A stretch of DNA of 64,000 nt, taken from contig JALFSN010000008.1 in the NCBI GenBank assembly GCA_022778805.1, positions 186,001 to 250,000 of the forward strand, given 5' to 3'. The stretch is from Arcanobacterium sp. (GTDB lineage: Bacteria; Actinomycetota; Actinomycetes; Actinomycetales; Actinomycetaceae). The translations under genes were made by a program, and so were the position numbers. Positions 1-8,700 of the stretch are shown here, one piece after another. Position 1 is the first letter of the stretch. The number at the start of each line of letters is the position of its first letter. The notes under the pieces are model-generated. The model did no database searches and was not told the DNA's origin. It saw only the letters and a program-made list of their open reading frames with translations.

Positions 1-952
1 GTTTACCGAAGACACTCATTGCTAACTCGGTACGCCCAGCACCCATAAGCCCAGCGAGACCCACTATTTCCCCACGGCACAATGTTAAATTTGCCCGCTT
101 GACGACAGCACGTTTAGTGTCAATCGGATGATAAACAGTCCAATCTTTGATCTCCAATATGGGATTCCCCTTACGGGATAGATGCTCAGGAAAACGAGAG
201 GAAAGTTCACGGCCTACCATCAGACTAATGAGTTCTTCCTCAGATACCCCACCTGGTCGATGCATATCAAGGGTCTGAATAGTTTTGCCGTCCCTAATCA
301 CTGTAGTAGTATCGGCGATCTTTTTTATCTCGTTCAGCTTATGAGAGATGATAATCATCGTTGTACCTTCATCTCTCAACTGCTTCATGAGTTCTAGTAG
401 ATGCTCAGAATCATCATCATTCAATGCTGCAGTTGGTTCATCTAAAATCAGCAAACTGACATTTTTAGAAAGTGCACGAGCTATTTCTACTAATTGTTGC
501 TGCCCCACACCGAGTTGAATCACCGGAGTAGCAGGATTGACCTCTAGCCCTACTTTCGCAGTATAAAGCAGGGCACGACGTCGCGTCTTTCCCCAGTCGA
601 TGAAGCCATTTTTGGTAATTTCATCCCCGATGAAAATGTTTTCCATAACAGATAGATAAGGACTTAACGCAAGTTCTTGGTGAATAATCGCAATACCCAG
701 CTTCTCTGAATCAACGACTCCGGAAAAGGAACGAACTTTTCCCTCATATACAATGTCGCCTTTGTAAGTACCATGCGGATATACACCAGATAGCACATTC
801 ATCAAAGTGGATTTTCCAGCTCCATTTTCTCCACAAATTGCATGTACTTCCCCTTTGCGAACTTTCAATTTCACATCATCAAGCGCTTTGACGCCAGAGA
901 ATTCTTTCGTGATTGAATTCATCTCAAGGATATATTCGGGTATTTTGCTCAT
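1..952 (-). CDS. xylG: Sugar ABC importer ATP-binding protein (XylG/MglA type), cut by window edge
   Basis: This is the ATPase of a CUT2-type sugar importer, a double-NBD protein acting at the inner face of the membrane. Reading leftward from an ATG at 952, about 317 codons are visible without a stop and the gene runs off position 1. The first ATPase domain has a Walker A GENGAGKST at residues 41-49, the signature region LGVGQQQLVEIARAL and a Walker B LLILDEPTAAL. The second domain begins near the window edge with GLMGAGRTE, the degenerate Walker A usual in MglA/RbsA/XylG proteins. It lies 61 bp downstream of the binding-protein gene on the same strand, so the two are very probably co-transcribed. 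The permease gene should follow to the left. Xylose as substrate is inferred from xylA and xylB next door; the family alone would also allow ribose or galactose. Confidence 0.9.
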   Translation of the reverse strand, partial: MSKIPEYILEMNSITKEFSGVKALDDVKLKVRKGEVHAICGENGAGKSTLMNVLSGVYPHGTYKGDIVYEGKVRSFSGVVDSEKLGIAIIHQELALSPYLSVMENIFIGDEITKNGFIDWGKTRRRALLYTAKVGLEVNPATPVIQLGVGQQQLVEIARALSKNVSLLILDEPTAALNDDDSEHLLELMKQLRDEGTTMIIISHKLNEIKKIADTTTVIRDGKTIQTLDMHRPGGVSEEELISLMVGRELSSRFPEHLSRKGNPILEIKDWTVYHPIDTKRAVVKRANLTLCRGEIVGLAGLMGAGRTELAMSVFGK

Positions 953-1013
953 GCTGTTACTCACAATCCACAGAGAAAACTTCCAGGAGTATTTCTAATA
1001 TGCTTTCCCGATC

Positions 1014-2126
1014 TCAGAGGCCAAGATCAGCTGCTTTATAGAATCCGGAATCAACGAGTGCAGATTTTACATTGTCTTTGACGATCGTCACGGGCTTCAA
1101 AAGGTTGGAAGGAACAACTTTCTTGCCATTGTTATAGGTCTTTGTATCATTCACATCAACCGTTTCACCTTTGACAATCTGATCTACCATTTTTGCTACA
1201 GTATCCCCAAGAATACGGGTATCTTTCCAGACAGTCATAGCTTGTTTTCCACTAAGAATGTTCTGCACATTTGCCTGATCAGCATCTTGACCAGTGATAA
1301 TAGGCCAATCACTATCTTGATAGCCAGCAGCTTCAAGAGCCTGGGTCACGCCAAGTGCCAAAGCATCATTTGGAGTAAGCACTGCATCAACTTTTTTATT
1401 CGTATAGAAAGAATTCAGACGAGTCTCCATCTCAGCTTGAGCAGCAGGTGCCATCCAATTCTGAATACCAATAGACTGCCATTCATCTTCTGTCTTCGGA
1501 TCTTTTCCTGAAGGAACTACAAGTTTTCCGGCGTCAATATACGGCTTAAGCACAGACCATGCACCCGCGAAAAAGAATCGTGCATTATTGTCGTCAGGAG
1601 ATCCTGAAAAAGGCTCAAAGTTAAAAGACTTAGTTGCGTCTTTAAGATTCAAAGCTTTTTCAATATATTCTCCCTGCATCACACCAACTTGATAGTTATC
1701 AAAAGTGGCATAATAATCCACTGCCTCAGTGTCATTAATAAGACGGTCATAGGCAACCACCTTAATCCCTTTCGAGGCGGCATTTTCCAGCACTGGTGCC
1801 AACGCAGATCCATCAATTGAAGCAACAACTAAGACTTTTACACTTTTGTTCACCATGTTTTGAATCTGAGAAATCTGTTGCTCAACTTTATTATCCGCAT
1901 ACTGAAGATCTGTCTTGTAACCAGATGCTTTCAGATTCTCAACAAGATGTGCACCATCACGATTCCATCTTTCCAATGATTTCGTCGGCATTGAAACACC
2001 AATTGTCACTTCGGAGTTACTCGCACCGCCTTTTTCAGAGGGTCGCTGGTTTGAACACCCACTCAAAGCAATCGATGTAGTTAGTATCACCGTTACAGCT
2101 ACTAATCTCTTAATTCGAGTAAACAC
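1014..2126 (-). CDS. xylF: Xylose-type substrate-binding lipoprotein of a CUT2 ABC importer
   Basis: This is a type I periplasmic-binding-fold lipoprotein that delivers a sugar to the importer encoded downstream. I chose the GTG at 2126 as the start because AAGGAGG lies six bases before it. The in-frame ATG at 2192 has no comparable site and would put 22 unsuitable residues before the signal peptide. The 370-residue product begins VFTRIKR, then a hydrophobic stretch and the lipobox LSGC, so it should be lipid-anchored outside the membrane. The mature part has features of the XylF/ChvE group, such as VLTPNDALALGVTQALEAAG and PIITGQDAD. A 238-bp spacer separates it from xylB upstream, long enough for an internal promoter or mRNA processing, although I saw no clear element there. 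The substrate is inferred from the neighbours. Confidence 0.88.
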   Translation of the reverse strand: MFTRIKRLVAVTVILTTSIALSGCSNQRPSEKGGASNSEVTIGVSMPTKSLERWNRDGAHLVENLKASGYKTDLQYADNKVEQQISQIQNMVNKSVKVLVVASIDGSALAPVLENAASKGIKVVAYDRLINDTEAVDYYATFDNYQVGVMQGEYIEKALNLKDATKSFNFEPFSGSPDDNNARFFFAGAWSVLKPYIDAGKLVVPSGKDPKTEDEWQSIGIQNWMAPAAQAEMETRLNSFYTNKKVDAVLTPNDALALGVTQALEAAGYQDSDWPIITGQDADQANVQNILSGKQAMTVWKDTRILGDTVAKMVDQIVKGETVDVNDTKTYNNGKKVVPSNLLKPVTIVKDNVKSALVDSGFYKAADLGL

Positions 2127-2364
2127 TGAAGGCCTCCTTGCCCCAAACGCTCCCCTTATGCTTTGAGCGCCAATAATATGTTTTCTTTTCATCCCTCTTC
2201 GGGCTTCGTGTCAGCGGATTCGAGCTGACCCTAGTTTCTAGATGCCCCGTTTCTACTGGTGGTAGCACCGCTCCTAGATCCGCTCTTTCAGGATCCGCAC
2301 CTGCTCCAGCATGTAGAAGTGACAACCCAGCACGTGGGAAACTATTGCTCTCTCACATTCACGT

Positions 2365-3792
2365 TCACGCAGCCCAGTCGCTATACCTGCGCGAATACTG
2401 CTGATAGCGCTCCCACACATCACCGCCGTCACCGCTCGGTTCACACACCGTTGAATCGAACGGCCAGACTGCGAGGTTAGGGAGAACTGTACGTGCTGCC
2501 TGCCAAGCAGCACCGCGTGCCACAAATTCATGGGATGCCAGAGCATCCCGCGATGTCGGAATGCTGATCGGAATCCCCATGATGTCTGCCATGAGCTGCG
2601 GCAATACGGAGGATTTTGCCCCTCCTCCAACGAGCACTGCTCGTTGGATATCTGGAATCACCCGCTTTAATGCCTCCAGAGCTCCGCGCATCAAACAACA
2701 CATAGCCTCGCACGCACTGCGGGCAAAAGCCTCCTTATTCATAGAAACCGGAGTGAGCCCAAACAGCGTCGCTGTGGCAGAAGGCATATTAGGCGTGCGT
2801 TCGCCTTCAAAATACGGAATTAGTACTAACCCATTAGAGTTTCCTTTCTCTGCTAAGTGGTCAATATCGCGATAGCTCAAACCCAGCAGATCTTTCACGT
2901 AATCAATAATTCGAGATCCGTTGAGAGTGCATGCCAGCGGTAGCCATTTCCCCGTGGCATCCATAAAGCTGTTAATTTCCCCTGCCGGATCGAGAGCGGG
3001 AGCCTGCGCCACCGTGGCAATCACGCCGGAAGTCCCTAAAGAGAGTGACGCCGTCCCCTCTTTCAGCCCCAGAGCTAAAGCGGCCCCAGCATTGTCGCCG
3101 CACCCAGCTCCAAGACTGGCCGTTCCATACTCACTCGCCACGACACCGACAATCTCAAATGGCTCAGCGATGCGCGGGAGTACAATCGCTCGCGCTTGGT
3201 CTTCCGAGATTCGCAGCGCTTGTGCCAGCAGATCGTAGCGGTACTCTCCGCTGCGTACGTCCACGTAGCCGGTGCCAGACGCGTCGGAGCGATCCGTCAC
3301 GAGATCATGAATATCCACCGATCCTGAGAGTTTCCAGGTGAGCCAATCATGTGGCAAGCAGATAGCCGCAATTTTCGCTGCGTTGGCCGGCTCAGCATCA
3401 GCTAGCCAACGAAGTTTCGTAATAGTGAGCGAGGCCACCGGAGCCGATCCCGTTGCCTCTACCCAGAATTGCGCCGATTGCTCACGGATGAGATCCCGTG
3501 CGGCGCCACTGCTGCGCGTATCGTTCCACAGCAGTGCCGGTCGAATCACTTCGCCGCGAGCATCGAGGCACACCATCCCGTGCTGCTGCCCCGCAATACT
3601 CACTGCCGCACAATCGCCAATACCTCCAGCATCCGCGATAGCCGCGCGAAGTGCATCCCACCAAACGGCAGGATCCACCTCAGTGCCGCTGGGGTGAGAG
3701 GCGTGCCCACAGCGCAGCACCACACCACTTTCCCCATCTACCACTAACACTTTGGTAGATTGCGTAGACGAGTCAATACCGGCAACTTTCAT
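2365..3792 (-). CDS. xylB: Xylulokinase
   Basis: Xylulokinase phosphorylates D-xylulose with ATP to D-xylulose-5-phosphate, the cytosolic entry into the pentose phosphate pathway. The 475-residue FGGY-family protein opens with the phosphate-binding loop GIDSSTQSTKVLVVD. It carries the substrate-side segment SIAGQQHGMVCLD, the LWNDTRS motif typical of xylulokinases, and the C-terminal nucleotide-binding VLVGGGAKS. Its length is normal for the family. The ATG at 3792 is preceded by GGAGG at ten bases, and the xylA stop is only five bases upstream, so the two genes form one transcriptional unit. Location between xylA and xylF supports xylulose rather than glycerol or another polyol as substrate. 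Confidence 0.95.
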   Translation of the reverse strand: MKVAGIDSSTQSTKVLVVDGESGVVLRCGHASHPSGTEVDPAVWWDALRAAIADAGGIGDCAAVSIAGQQHGMVCLDARGEVIRPALLWNDTRSSGAARDLIREQSAQFWVEATGSAPVASLTITKLRWLADAEPANAAKIAAICLPHDWLTWKLSGSVDIHDLVTDRSDASGTGYVDVRSGEYRYDLLAQALRISEDQARAIVLPRIAEPFEIVGVVASEYGTASLGAGCGDNAGAALALGLKEGTASLSLGTSGVIATVAQAPALDPAGEINSFMDATGKWLPLACTLNGSRIIDYVKDLLGLSYRDIDHLAEKGNSNGLVLIPYFEGERTPNMPSATATLFGLTPVSMNKEAFARSACEAMCCLMRGALEALKRVIPDIQRAVLVGGGAKSSVLPQLMADIMGIPISIPTSRDALASHEFVARGAAWQAARTVLPNLAVWPFDSTVCEPSGDGGDVWERYQQYSRRYSDWAA

Positions 3793-3797
3793 GGCTT

Positions 3798-5144
3798 CTA
3801 TACCTCCGCGAGCGCAGCGATCATATAGCCGTTGATCGTGGCTTTTACGCTCTCAAGGCGATCAGATTTCACTCCCGCTAGAATCTGCGCCTGCGACATA
3901 TCGAGCGCGTGAGCCTCAAGAGAAGCCAGAGTGGCCGTTCCATCTTCCACAGTGGCACCAATTCCCGAGCCATACGACGCATAGCGGTTCTCCCAAAGAT
4001 TTTCAATGAATCGATCTTCATGCATCTTTGCCGCTACTAGTAGCCCCGCCGCATATGAATCCATCCCCGCGATATGCCCACGGAACAGATCTTCTGGCAG
4101 GAACGACGTGCGCCGAGGCTTCGCATCAAAATTCAATCCTCCGCGCGGGCCAATTGACCCTGCTGCCAGCACTTCCCACATCACGGCGACCGTCTCATAC
4201 AGATCCGTCGGAAATTCATCTAAATCCCAGCCAAGCAGCTTATCCCCTTGGTTGGCATCAAGCGATCCTAGCATGCCTGCTTCGCGCGCCACCCGCACCT
4301 CATGTTGATAGGTATGCCCCGCCAGATTGGCATGATTGCCCTCAAGGTTGAGCTTAAAAGAATCAGCCAGATCATATGTGCGCAGGAATGCAATGGCCGC
4401 TGCAGCATCAAAATCGTACTGGTGGGTGGTGGGTTCTTTGGCTTTCGGCTCAATGAGGAACTGCGCATCTAAGCCAATTTCTTTCGCATAGTCCACGCAC
4501 ATATGGAAGAAATGAGCGACATGATCCTGCTCCCGCTTGAGATCTGTGTTCCACAGGCTTTCATAGCCCTCGCGTCCGCCCCAAAATACGTAGTTTTCAG
4601 CCCCCAGCTGCTGGGCAATCTCCAGGGAATGCTTGAGCTGCCCTGCACTATAGGCGTACACATCAGCATACGGTGACGACGCCGCCCCAGCTAAAAATCG
4701 TGGATTCGTAAAAAGACTGGAGGTGTTCCACAGGAGCTTGACGCCGGTCGCATCCATGTTGTCGTGAATTTTCGCCACTACTTTATCCAGATTCGCGTTC
4801 GTCTCACGCAGAGTATCTCCCTCGGGAGCAATATCGCGATCGTGGAAGCAGAAATACTCCACTCCGAGCTTTGTGAAAAACTCAAACGCATAATCCACTT
4901 TGGCGAGCGCTTCATCAAGCGGGTTGGAATACTTGCCCATCCACGGACGCTGCGCAGTGCCGTCGCCAAATGGATCTACAAGCTCCTGATTAAAGGTATG
5001 CCACCAGGCAACTCCGAAGCGCAACCAATCTTTCATCTTTTTGCCCGCCACGATGCGGTCTGCATCGTAATAGCGGAAGCCCAGATTCTGCTCCACTTTC
5101 TCTGCACCCACGTACGCTATAGAATCCATATTCCACAAGTCCAT
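3798..5144 (-). CDS. xylA: Xylose isomerase
   Basis: Xylose isomerase interconverts D-xylose and D-xylulose in the cytosol and is the first catabolic step after uptake. I place the start at the ATG at 5144, giving 448 residues, because AAAGGAAAG precedes it and the product then begins [13 protein letters not shown], matching the usual length of the long (class II) form. The in-frame ATG at 5264 would add 40 residues and would lie in the promoter region. The catalytic pair falls at H101 and D104 in FCFHDRD. The metal ligands are recognisable in [19 protein letters not shown] and [19 protein letters not shown]. It is the first gene of the leftward operon xylA-xylB-xylF-xylG and is governed by the promoter and operator at 5269-5307. 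Confidence 0.96.
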   Translation of the reverse strand: MDLWNMDSIAYVGAEKVEQNLGFRYYDADRIVAGKKMKDWLRFGVAWWHTFNQELVDPFGDGTAQRPWMGKYSNPLDEALAKVDYAFEFFTKLGVEYFCFHDRDIAPEGDTLRETNANLDKVVAKIHDNMDATGVKLLWNTSSLFTNPRFLAGAASSPYADVYAYSAGQLKHSLEIAQQLGAENYVFWGGREGYESLWNTDLKREQDHVAHFFHMCVDYAKEIGLDAQFLIEPKAKEPTTHQYDFDAAAAIAFLRTYDLADSFKLNLEGNHANLAGHTYQHEVRVAREAGMLGSLDANQGDKLLGWDLDEFPTDLYETVAVMWEVLAAGSIGPRGGLNFDAKPRRTSFLPEDLFRGHIAGMDSYAAGLLVAAKMHEDRFIENLWENRYASYGSGIGATVEDGTATLASLEAHALDMSQAQILAGVKSDRLESVKATINGYMIAALAEV

Positions 5145-5268
5145 TCGCTTTCCTTTCACATTCATCCCAGAGCACTCACCAGGCTGCGGATTGCATACCG
5201 CATCTGATCCATAGCTGCTAGAAGAATGAATATTCATTGGAGCCTGCCTCGTTGCACACATCACTTTG

Positions 5269-5286
5269 TTTAGTTATAAAACTAAA
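5269..5286. promoter_or_regulatory. Probable XylR (ROK) operator
   Basis: The sequence TTTAGTT-ATAA-AACTAAA is a perfect 7-4-7 inverted repeat. It covers the -10 element of the xylA promoter and sits between xylA and the divergent ROK regulator gene. TTAGTTT/AAACTAA half-sites are typical of XylR operators in Gram-positive bacteria. Binding here would block RNA polymerase, and xylose would be expected to release it. I saw only weak, imperfect similar words elsewhere in this spacer. Confidence 0.75.
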
Positions 5287-5307
5287 TGATTCACAAAGTT
5301 TTGTCAA
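5269..5307 (-). promoter_or_regulatory. Promoter of the xylA operon
   Basis: On the minus strand there is a perfect -35 hexamer TTGACA (5302-5307), a 17-base spacer, and TAGTTT (5279-5284) as a -10. The -10 match is modest, but the spacing is ideal and the operator lies on top of it. The predicted transcript would begin about 130 bases before the xylA start codon. Confidence 0.65.
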
Positions 5308-5453
5308 GTTTTTCTGAATATTATTTTTTAGATAAATTAAATGGGAAAGTGTTGAGCGTGGTTCACAGTAATCAGCTGAGCGCAATTCGCTAAAATTAAA
5401 TAAACTTAAAGGCAATAATCATTCATACTCGTATCAGACAGCGGTGAAACTTT

Positions 5454-6635
5454 ATGGCGCATGCAGCGATGAAAGCACAAACTCTTCGAGAGCAAAATTC
5501 TTCGCTCGTATTGCGCACCATTGCTCAGAGTGCCGAACCGCCGTCACGAGCGGCCGTAGCTGCACGCACTGGACTGACGAAAGCGACGGTTTCACGCTTA
5601 GTAGAGGACCTCATCTCTCGCCAGATTGTGCGCGAACTCGAACCCGTCTATGCGCTGGCTGGCCGTCCTTCCCTCCCGCTGGCGCTCACGCAGCTGACGT
5701 ACCTGGCCGTCGGCATTGAAATCAATATCAACTACGTGTCGCTAGTTGCTATGGATCTCTCCGGCACGCAAGTATTTTCAGCCGTCGAGCATCGGAGCAA
5801 CCGCAATTCCGAACCTGCCAAAGCGTTTACAGCAGTCCAATCGCTGCTTGACCGCTGGGAAAAACCTCACCATGCGCGCGTTATTTCCGTGACGCTCTGC
5901 CTCCCTGGGCTGGTAGATGAGGATGCTCGTACACTTCTCACGGCACCAAATCTCGGCTGGATGGACATCTCCCCACTCGACTACTTCACTCTCCCCTTTC
6001 CCGAAGCGCAATTCAGCGTGCTCAACGAAGCTGACGCCGCAGCCTTTGCCTCCCTCTATACATCACCTGGGCGCGCCAGCCGCAACCGCACATTCCTCTA
6101 CCTCTCTGGCGAAGTAGGAATTGGCTCCGCCATTATGATTGACGGGGATCTCTTCAAAGGCAAACACGGCTGGGCCGGAGAAATCGGGCACATTTGCGTA
6201 GACCCTACTGGCCCTGCCTGCACCTGCGGAGCCAACGGATGCCTCGAACAGTACGTGGGGCAAGATGCCCTCTTTCGCAGAGCACACGTCCCTCTTGAGG
6301 AGACAATCGAGACGTTTCTGGAACGCTTCGCGGCAGGGGAAGCAGATGTGCGCTCCGCCCTCGATACGGCATCCGTCTCACTGGGGCGTGGGATTGCCAA
6401 CGTATTTAACCTGCTAGATCTGGATCTCGTTATACTAGGTGGCAATCTTGGGCTGCTGCTTCCCCACTTTGAGCAGGTGCTCCTCGCCGAGCTGAAGTAC
6501 CGCACGCTGAGCTCACGCTGGAGCACTATCTCCGTCATCGCCGACCGGCGCGGCGTGCTGGCCTCCGCCACCGGCGCTTGCCTAGCCGCTTTTGAACGTT
6601 TCTTTCACGATCCGTACGCCTCACTTGCCGAGTAG
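5454..6635 (+). CDS. xylR: ROK-family transcriptional repressor, probable XylR
   Basis: This 393-residue protein joins an N-terminal winged-helix DNA-binding domain (about residues 10-70, with the recognition-helix segment AARTGLTKATVSRLVEDL) to a ROK sugar-binding domain. The ROK domain shows GEVGIGSAIMIDGDLFKGKHG, interrupted normally, and the zinc-binding signature CTCGANGCLEQYVG at about residues 255-268. It is divergent from xylA and faces the inverted repeat on the xylA promoter, so it is very probably the xylose-responsive repressor. No strong ribosome-binding site precedes the ATG at 5454; an in-frame ATG at 5469 (MKAQTLREQ) is an alternative start. The role is inferred from position, because ROK domains alone do not show which sugar is sensed. 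Confidence 0.87.
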   Translation: MAHAAMKAQTLREQNSSLVLRTIAQSAEPPSRAAVAARTGLTKATVSRLVEDLISRQIVRELEPVYALAGRPSLPLALTQLTYLAVGIEININYVSLVAMDLSGTQVFSAVEHRSNRNSEPAKAFTAVQSLLDRWEKPHHARVISVTLCLPGLVDEDARTLLTAPNLGWMDISPLDYFTLPFPEAQFSVLNEADAAAFASLYTSPGRASRNRTFLYLSGEVGIGSAIMIDGDLFKGKHGWAGEIGHICVDPTGPACTCGANGCLEQYVGQDALFRRAHVPLEETIETFLERFAAGEADVRSALDTASVSLGRGIANVFNLLDLDLVILGGNLGLLLPHFEQVLLAELKYRTLSSRWSTISVIADRRGVLASATGACLAAFERFFHDPYASLAE

Positions 6636-6836
6636 GTCTACCACGCGAATTTGCTGGCGTAAGAGCACCGATGCGAGCTTACCGAGGCGAAAGCACAATA
6701 CGAGCTTCTTACGCGAGATCGCTAATGCAAGCTACCCACGCGCGAGCACGATACGAGCCTGGCCATGTGAGGGTGCCACCACTGCCACATTCCACCCGAG
6801 CAGGTCACTAAAGCTCGCCTGCTTTCCCCAGCGTCT

Positions 6837-8300
6837 TCAGCGCACCCGCTCTACGTGCTGGAACACCCGATCGAAACGCCCCAGCGCTTCGTCAATGAGT
6901 TCTGGCGTATAGGCAGCGCTGGTATAGAGGCGCGAACCAGCGAGCGTCACCAGTCCTTCCGCCATATAGGCTGCTCCCATATGCTCCATTTCTCGTTTAC
7001 GAATCGACGTCTCTTTGAGCACAGCAGGGATTGTCCACGGTTTGTGCCAATCAATCGCGAAGTGCATCGTGCCCACCGTCTCGAGATGGCACACCGATTC
7101 TTCATTCCATGCCACGAATGGGAGATGATACTTAGCGATGAGATCCCGCAACCCGCTCGTTATACGATCGCCCATCTCGCCAGCTTTCTGGCATGCACCC
7201 GTTTCTGCAATCGTCTTGATAGCCCAGTAGCCAGCTACGCACGAAAGCGGCGTGGCGCTCATCGTGCCGCCGACGAGTGCTTTATGTACCTTAGGTTCGC
7301 CGTCGCCCAGTCCGGCACCGAGGTATTTCATATACTCGCGTTTGCCGCCCAATCCACCAGCACCTGGATATCCGCCGGCCACCACTTTGCCAAACACCGT
7401 GAGGTCTGGCGAAACTCCAAAATATCCTTGGGCACCGTGCTCGCTGATGCGGAACGCCGTCACGACTTCATCAAAGATCAGCAACGCACCATACCGGTGG
7501 CACAGCTCTTGCGCTCCCAACAAGAATTCTTTATCAATCGGACGGGTGCCAGATTCGGGGCCTATTGGCTCAATCATCACGGCTGCCGTACCACCCTGGA
7601 GCTTCTTCAGCTTGAGTTTCATCTCCAAATCTTCTAGATCCCCAGGGAAGAACTCATCGGTGTATTTGAAATAGGCGTGCGGCACGCCATGCGCCTGCGT
7701 CCACTTCGAGCCAGGCACCCGAATGCCATAGCCGAGTGAATCGCTCCAGCCATGATAGGCGCCCCCCATTTTCAATACATGCTTCTTCTTCGTGGCCAGC
7801 CGCGCCACGCGCACAGCGGCCATACAGGCTTCTGTACCTGAGCCGAGCATACGAAACATATCGACGTTAGGGATCAGATCCGTGATGAGCTTCGCCAATT
7901 TATATTCATACTCGTGGAAAAGTCCGGTGCTCGGACCGCCATCATTGAGCAGTTCAATCACGTGTTCACGCACGACATCGTGATTGGAGCCGAGCACCGT
8001 CGGCCCGCCAGCTTGCAAAAAATCAAAATACTTATTGCCGTCTGCATCCCATAAGAACGCATCCTTCGCTTTGACGAACGCCAGCGGGAAAGGATAGTTG
8101 AACGCCAGATTGTGCTGTACACCCCCTGGAATCACTGTCTTCGCCTCATCAATGGCGGCCTTGCTCGCACGGCACTTGGCCTCGAAATAATTTTCCTCAT
8201 AGTCTTTCAGCGCTGCCGGACTGATGGAATAGATCGGTTTTTTGATGAGCTCGTCGAGTTGGCGTGTGATGGCTACCGCGCTCGGTTGGTTCATAGACAT
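6837..8300 (-). CDS. Class III PLP-dependent aminotransferase, HemL-like
   Basis: This 487-residue protein is a fold-type I, class III aminotransferase or aminomutase. It has the cofactor-binding TGSEA-like segment LGSGTEACMAAVRVAR, then IEPIGPES, LIFDEVVTAFR (the Asp contacting the pyridine nitrogen) and VFGKVVAGGYPGAGGLGG, whose lysine should bind PLP. The arrangement resembles glutamate-1-semialdehyde 2,1-aminomutase. However, the protein is about 50 residues longer, with an N-terminal extension of about 45 residues, and no other heme gene is near. It is divergent from an FGGY kinase and sugar transporter genes, which suggests transamination of a sugar-derived aldehyde or ketone. The exact reaction cannot be read from the sequence. 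GGGAGAG lies upstream of the ATG at 8300; the second in-frame ATG at 8294 is also possible. Confidence 0.85.
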   Translation of the reverse strand: MSMNQPSAVAITRQLDELIKKPIYSISPAALKDYEENYFEAKCRASKAAIDEAKTVIPGGVQHNLAFNYPFPLAFVKAKDAFLWDADGNKYFDFLQAGGPTVLGSNHDVVREHVIELLNDGGPSTGLFHEYEYKLAKLITDLIPNVDMFRMLGSGTEACMAAVRVARLATKKKHVLKMGGAYHGWSDSLGYGIRVPGSKWTQAHGVPHAYFKYTDEFFPGDLEDLEMKLKLKKLQGGTAAVMIEPIGPESGTRPIDKEFLLGAQELCHRYGALLIFDEVVTAFRISEHGAQGYFGVSPDLTVFGKVVAGGYPGAGGLGGKREYMKYLGAGLGDGEPKVHKALVGGTMSATPLSCVAGYWAIKTIAETGACQKAGEMGDRITSGLRDLIAKYHLPFVAWNEESVCHLETVGTMHFAIDWHKPWTIPAVLKETSIRKREMEHMGAAYMAEGLVTLAGSRLYTSAAYTPELIDEALGRFDRVFQHVERVR

Positions 8301-8700
8301 AGAGAAACGTCTCTCCCTTCAGGCCGCTTGTTTCACAGTACTTCGTTTCTGAGTGCTTACTTCAGGCCGCTATAGACTGGCTCTATCCTAGCTCGCACCG
8401 CCGTTATCTGCACTGCTCCTGGCAGGCTGGGAGCAGCATTACGAAACCGCACGTTGCCGGCACACACCAGAGCAAACTAATCCAGACCAGCGCTCAAGCA
8501 GCCGCGCATAACGACGGGTACCAGATTGCCTCGCCACGCACATACCTCACGCAGCCGCGCTGCGAACCACGCTGGCGCGAATCGAGCACCCGAGCACTAG
8601 CGCGAACGCGCACGCGGTGGCCGGCTACCTTCGGTATAGAATGTACGAGGTTTGCACTGTTGCGCGCCATTGAGGGGTTCGGCGCGCATGGAGGAGGGAC
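8301..8700. other. Divergent control region upstream of aminotransferase and FGGY kinase genes
   Basis: This 400-bp spacer contains no gene I can support. It has a 12-bp direct repeat CTTCAGGCCGCT at 8317-8328 and 8360-8371, a small hairpin CTGCTCC/GGAGCAG at 8413-8436, a possible -10 TATAGA at 8635-8640 for the kinase, and the leader hairpin at 8661-8688. The stretch 8480-8620 repeats short words such as GCGCGAA and CGAGCAC without a clear unit. Confidence 0.5.
8661..8688 (+). promoter_or_regulatory. Hairpin immediately before the FGGY kinase ribosome-binding site
   Basis: TGCGCGCC and GGCGCGCA form a perfect 8-bp G+C-rich stem with a 12-base loop. It ends one base before the strong ribosome-binding site at 8690-8698. 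If transcription starts from the TATAGA at 8635-8640, this hairpin is in the 5' leader. It could protect the mRNA, influence translation or be an operator; the sequence does not decide. Confidence 0.45.

Larger units (their letters stand above)
5145..5453. other. Divergent control region between xylA and the ROK regulator
   Basis: This 309-bp spacer holds the xylA promoter and operator near its left end. It also holds an A+T-rich run at about 5390-5412 that may contain the regulator's promoter, although I could not assign clean hexamers. No gene is seen inside. Confidence 0.6.

Noticed and set aside
5320..5412. Second xyl operator in the xylA/xylR spacer
   Set aside because: The A+T-rich words there do not form a convincing copy of the TTTAGTT/AACTAAA repeat.
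6837..8300. Naming the aminotransferase hemL
   Set aside because: It is longer than glutamate-1-semialdehyde aminomutase, has an N-terminal extension and sits among sugar genes with no heme gene nearby.
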